Positions 5,900 to 6,207 of a DNA stretch of 6,207 nt are shown here, one piece after another. The notes beneath the pieces are model-generated. The model was given only the letters and a program-made list of their open reading frames with translations, was not told the DNA's origin and did not search any database. The translations under genes were made by a program, and so were the position numbers. Within the stretch, counting starts at the first letter, position 1. Each line of letters starts with the position of its first letter. Source of the stretch: a bacterium (GTDB lineage Bacteria > Verrucomicrobiota > Verrucomicrobiae > Opitutales > Opitutaceae); NCBI GenBank assembly GCA_021780625.1, contig JAJXYI010000543.1, forward strand, positions 1 to 6,207. The letters are read 5' to 3'.

Positions 5900-6207
5900 T
5901 CAGGTCTTTTCCTTGTCGATCGCGATGACCTTGTCGTCCTTGAACGTCACCCGCATCCTGTCACGTTCGCGGCGATACGGCGCGTAGAGGTAATAGGGAT
6001 ACTCGTAGCGGAAGCAGCGGTGATAGAAACCGGTGTAGAGGATGCCGCCATCGCCGTCCTCCCATTCGGTATAGATCCACACTTCGGAGGTGCCGCTGGC
6101 GTCGGTCCGGATGCGCACGTGGTCCGGCTCGCCCAGCGCCAGTTCCACGGCGGTCGGAGTGAAGCCGACGGCGATTTCGCCCTTTTTGATGAGTTCCTGC
6201 TGGGCCG
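5900..6207 (-). CDS. Hypothetical protein, C-terminal 101 residues (partial), BamE/SmpA-like pattern
   Basis: The frame ends at the stop codon 5902-5900 and is open to the right window edge; the GTG at 6148 is an internal valine codon, since AQQELIKKGEIAVGFTPTAV precedes it in frame. The visible part reads as a helix, then ALGEPDHVRIRTDASGTSEV, then WIYTEW and a Tyr/Arg-rich segment (YEYPYYLYAPYRRERDRMRV), ending with a strand, VTFKDDKVIAIDKEKT. The order KG...V..ALGEPD...W.Y...F.D.KV resembles small BamE/SmpA-type outer-membrane lipoproteins, where a KGMT helix precedes LGxP and a W-x-Y strand. This is a pattern comparison only. The N-terminus, and so any lipoprotein signal peptide, is outside the window. 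The gene is followed by its own terminator and is probably not cotranscribed with mcp. Confidence 0.85.
   Translation of the reverse strand, partial: AQQELIKKGEIAVGFTPTAVELALGEPDHVRIRTDASGTSEVWIYTEWEDGDGGILYTGFYHRCFRYEYPYYLYAPYRRERDRMRVTFKDDKVIAIDKEKT

Overview
This is a GC-rich bacterial window with all recognisable genes on the minus strand and ordinary non-coding gaps between them. Read 5'->3' on the minus strand (right to left in window coordinates) the order is: a partial small hypothetical protein (6207-5900), a methyl-accepting chemotaxis protein (5659-3728), elongation factor P (3658-3101), excinuclease subunit UvrB (2579-549) and the start of acetyl-CoA synthetase (464-1, cut by the window edge). 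No tRNA, rRNA, CRISPR, insertion sequence or phage gene is visible.

The likely source is a member of the Verrucomicrobiota, plausibly the Opitutaceae. This is inference from the style of the UvrB, EF-P and MCP sequences, the EF-P tip sequence PGNLRAF, and two short periodic repeat tracts of a kind I associate with intergenic regions of that phylum. No phylogenetic marker was searched.

Region by region: 5900-6207 holds the C-terminal 101 residues of a Tyr/Arg-rich protein followed by a strong intrinsic terminator. 5660-5845 is the leader of the chemoreceptor gene. 3728-5659 is a two-TM chemoreceptor with a large helical sensory domain (NIT-like) and no complete HAMP domain. Only 69 bases separate it from efp, and they hold a weak hairpin and a TTGACA box overlapping the mcp stop codon. 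efp ends at a very clear terminator. The 521 bases between efp and uvrB contain no convincing conventional gene; they hold two 9-10-base periodic tracts and a possible 19-codon leader ORF with a good Shine-Dalgarno sequence. uvrB and acs are separated by 84 bases with no strong terminator.

The genes serve unrelated functions (chemotaxis, translation, DNA repair, acetate activation), and I see no sign that they form one system. The points most worth a second look are a glycine-rich block inside the MCP signalling helix (hinge expansion or compensated frameshift), an asparagine at the EF-P tip where a modified lysine or arginine is usual, SD-less start sites preceded by C-rich sequence, and the small-ORF and repeat structure upstream of uvrB. 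I found no clear evidence of a previously undescribed multi-gene system.
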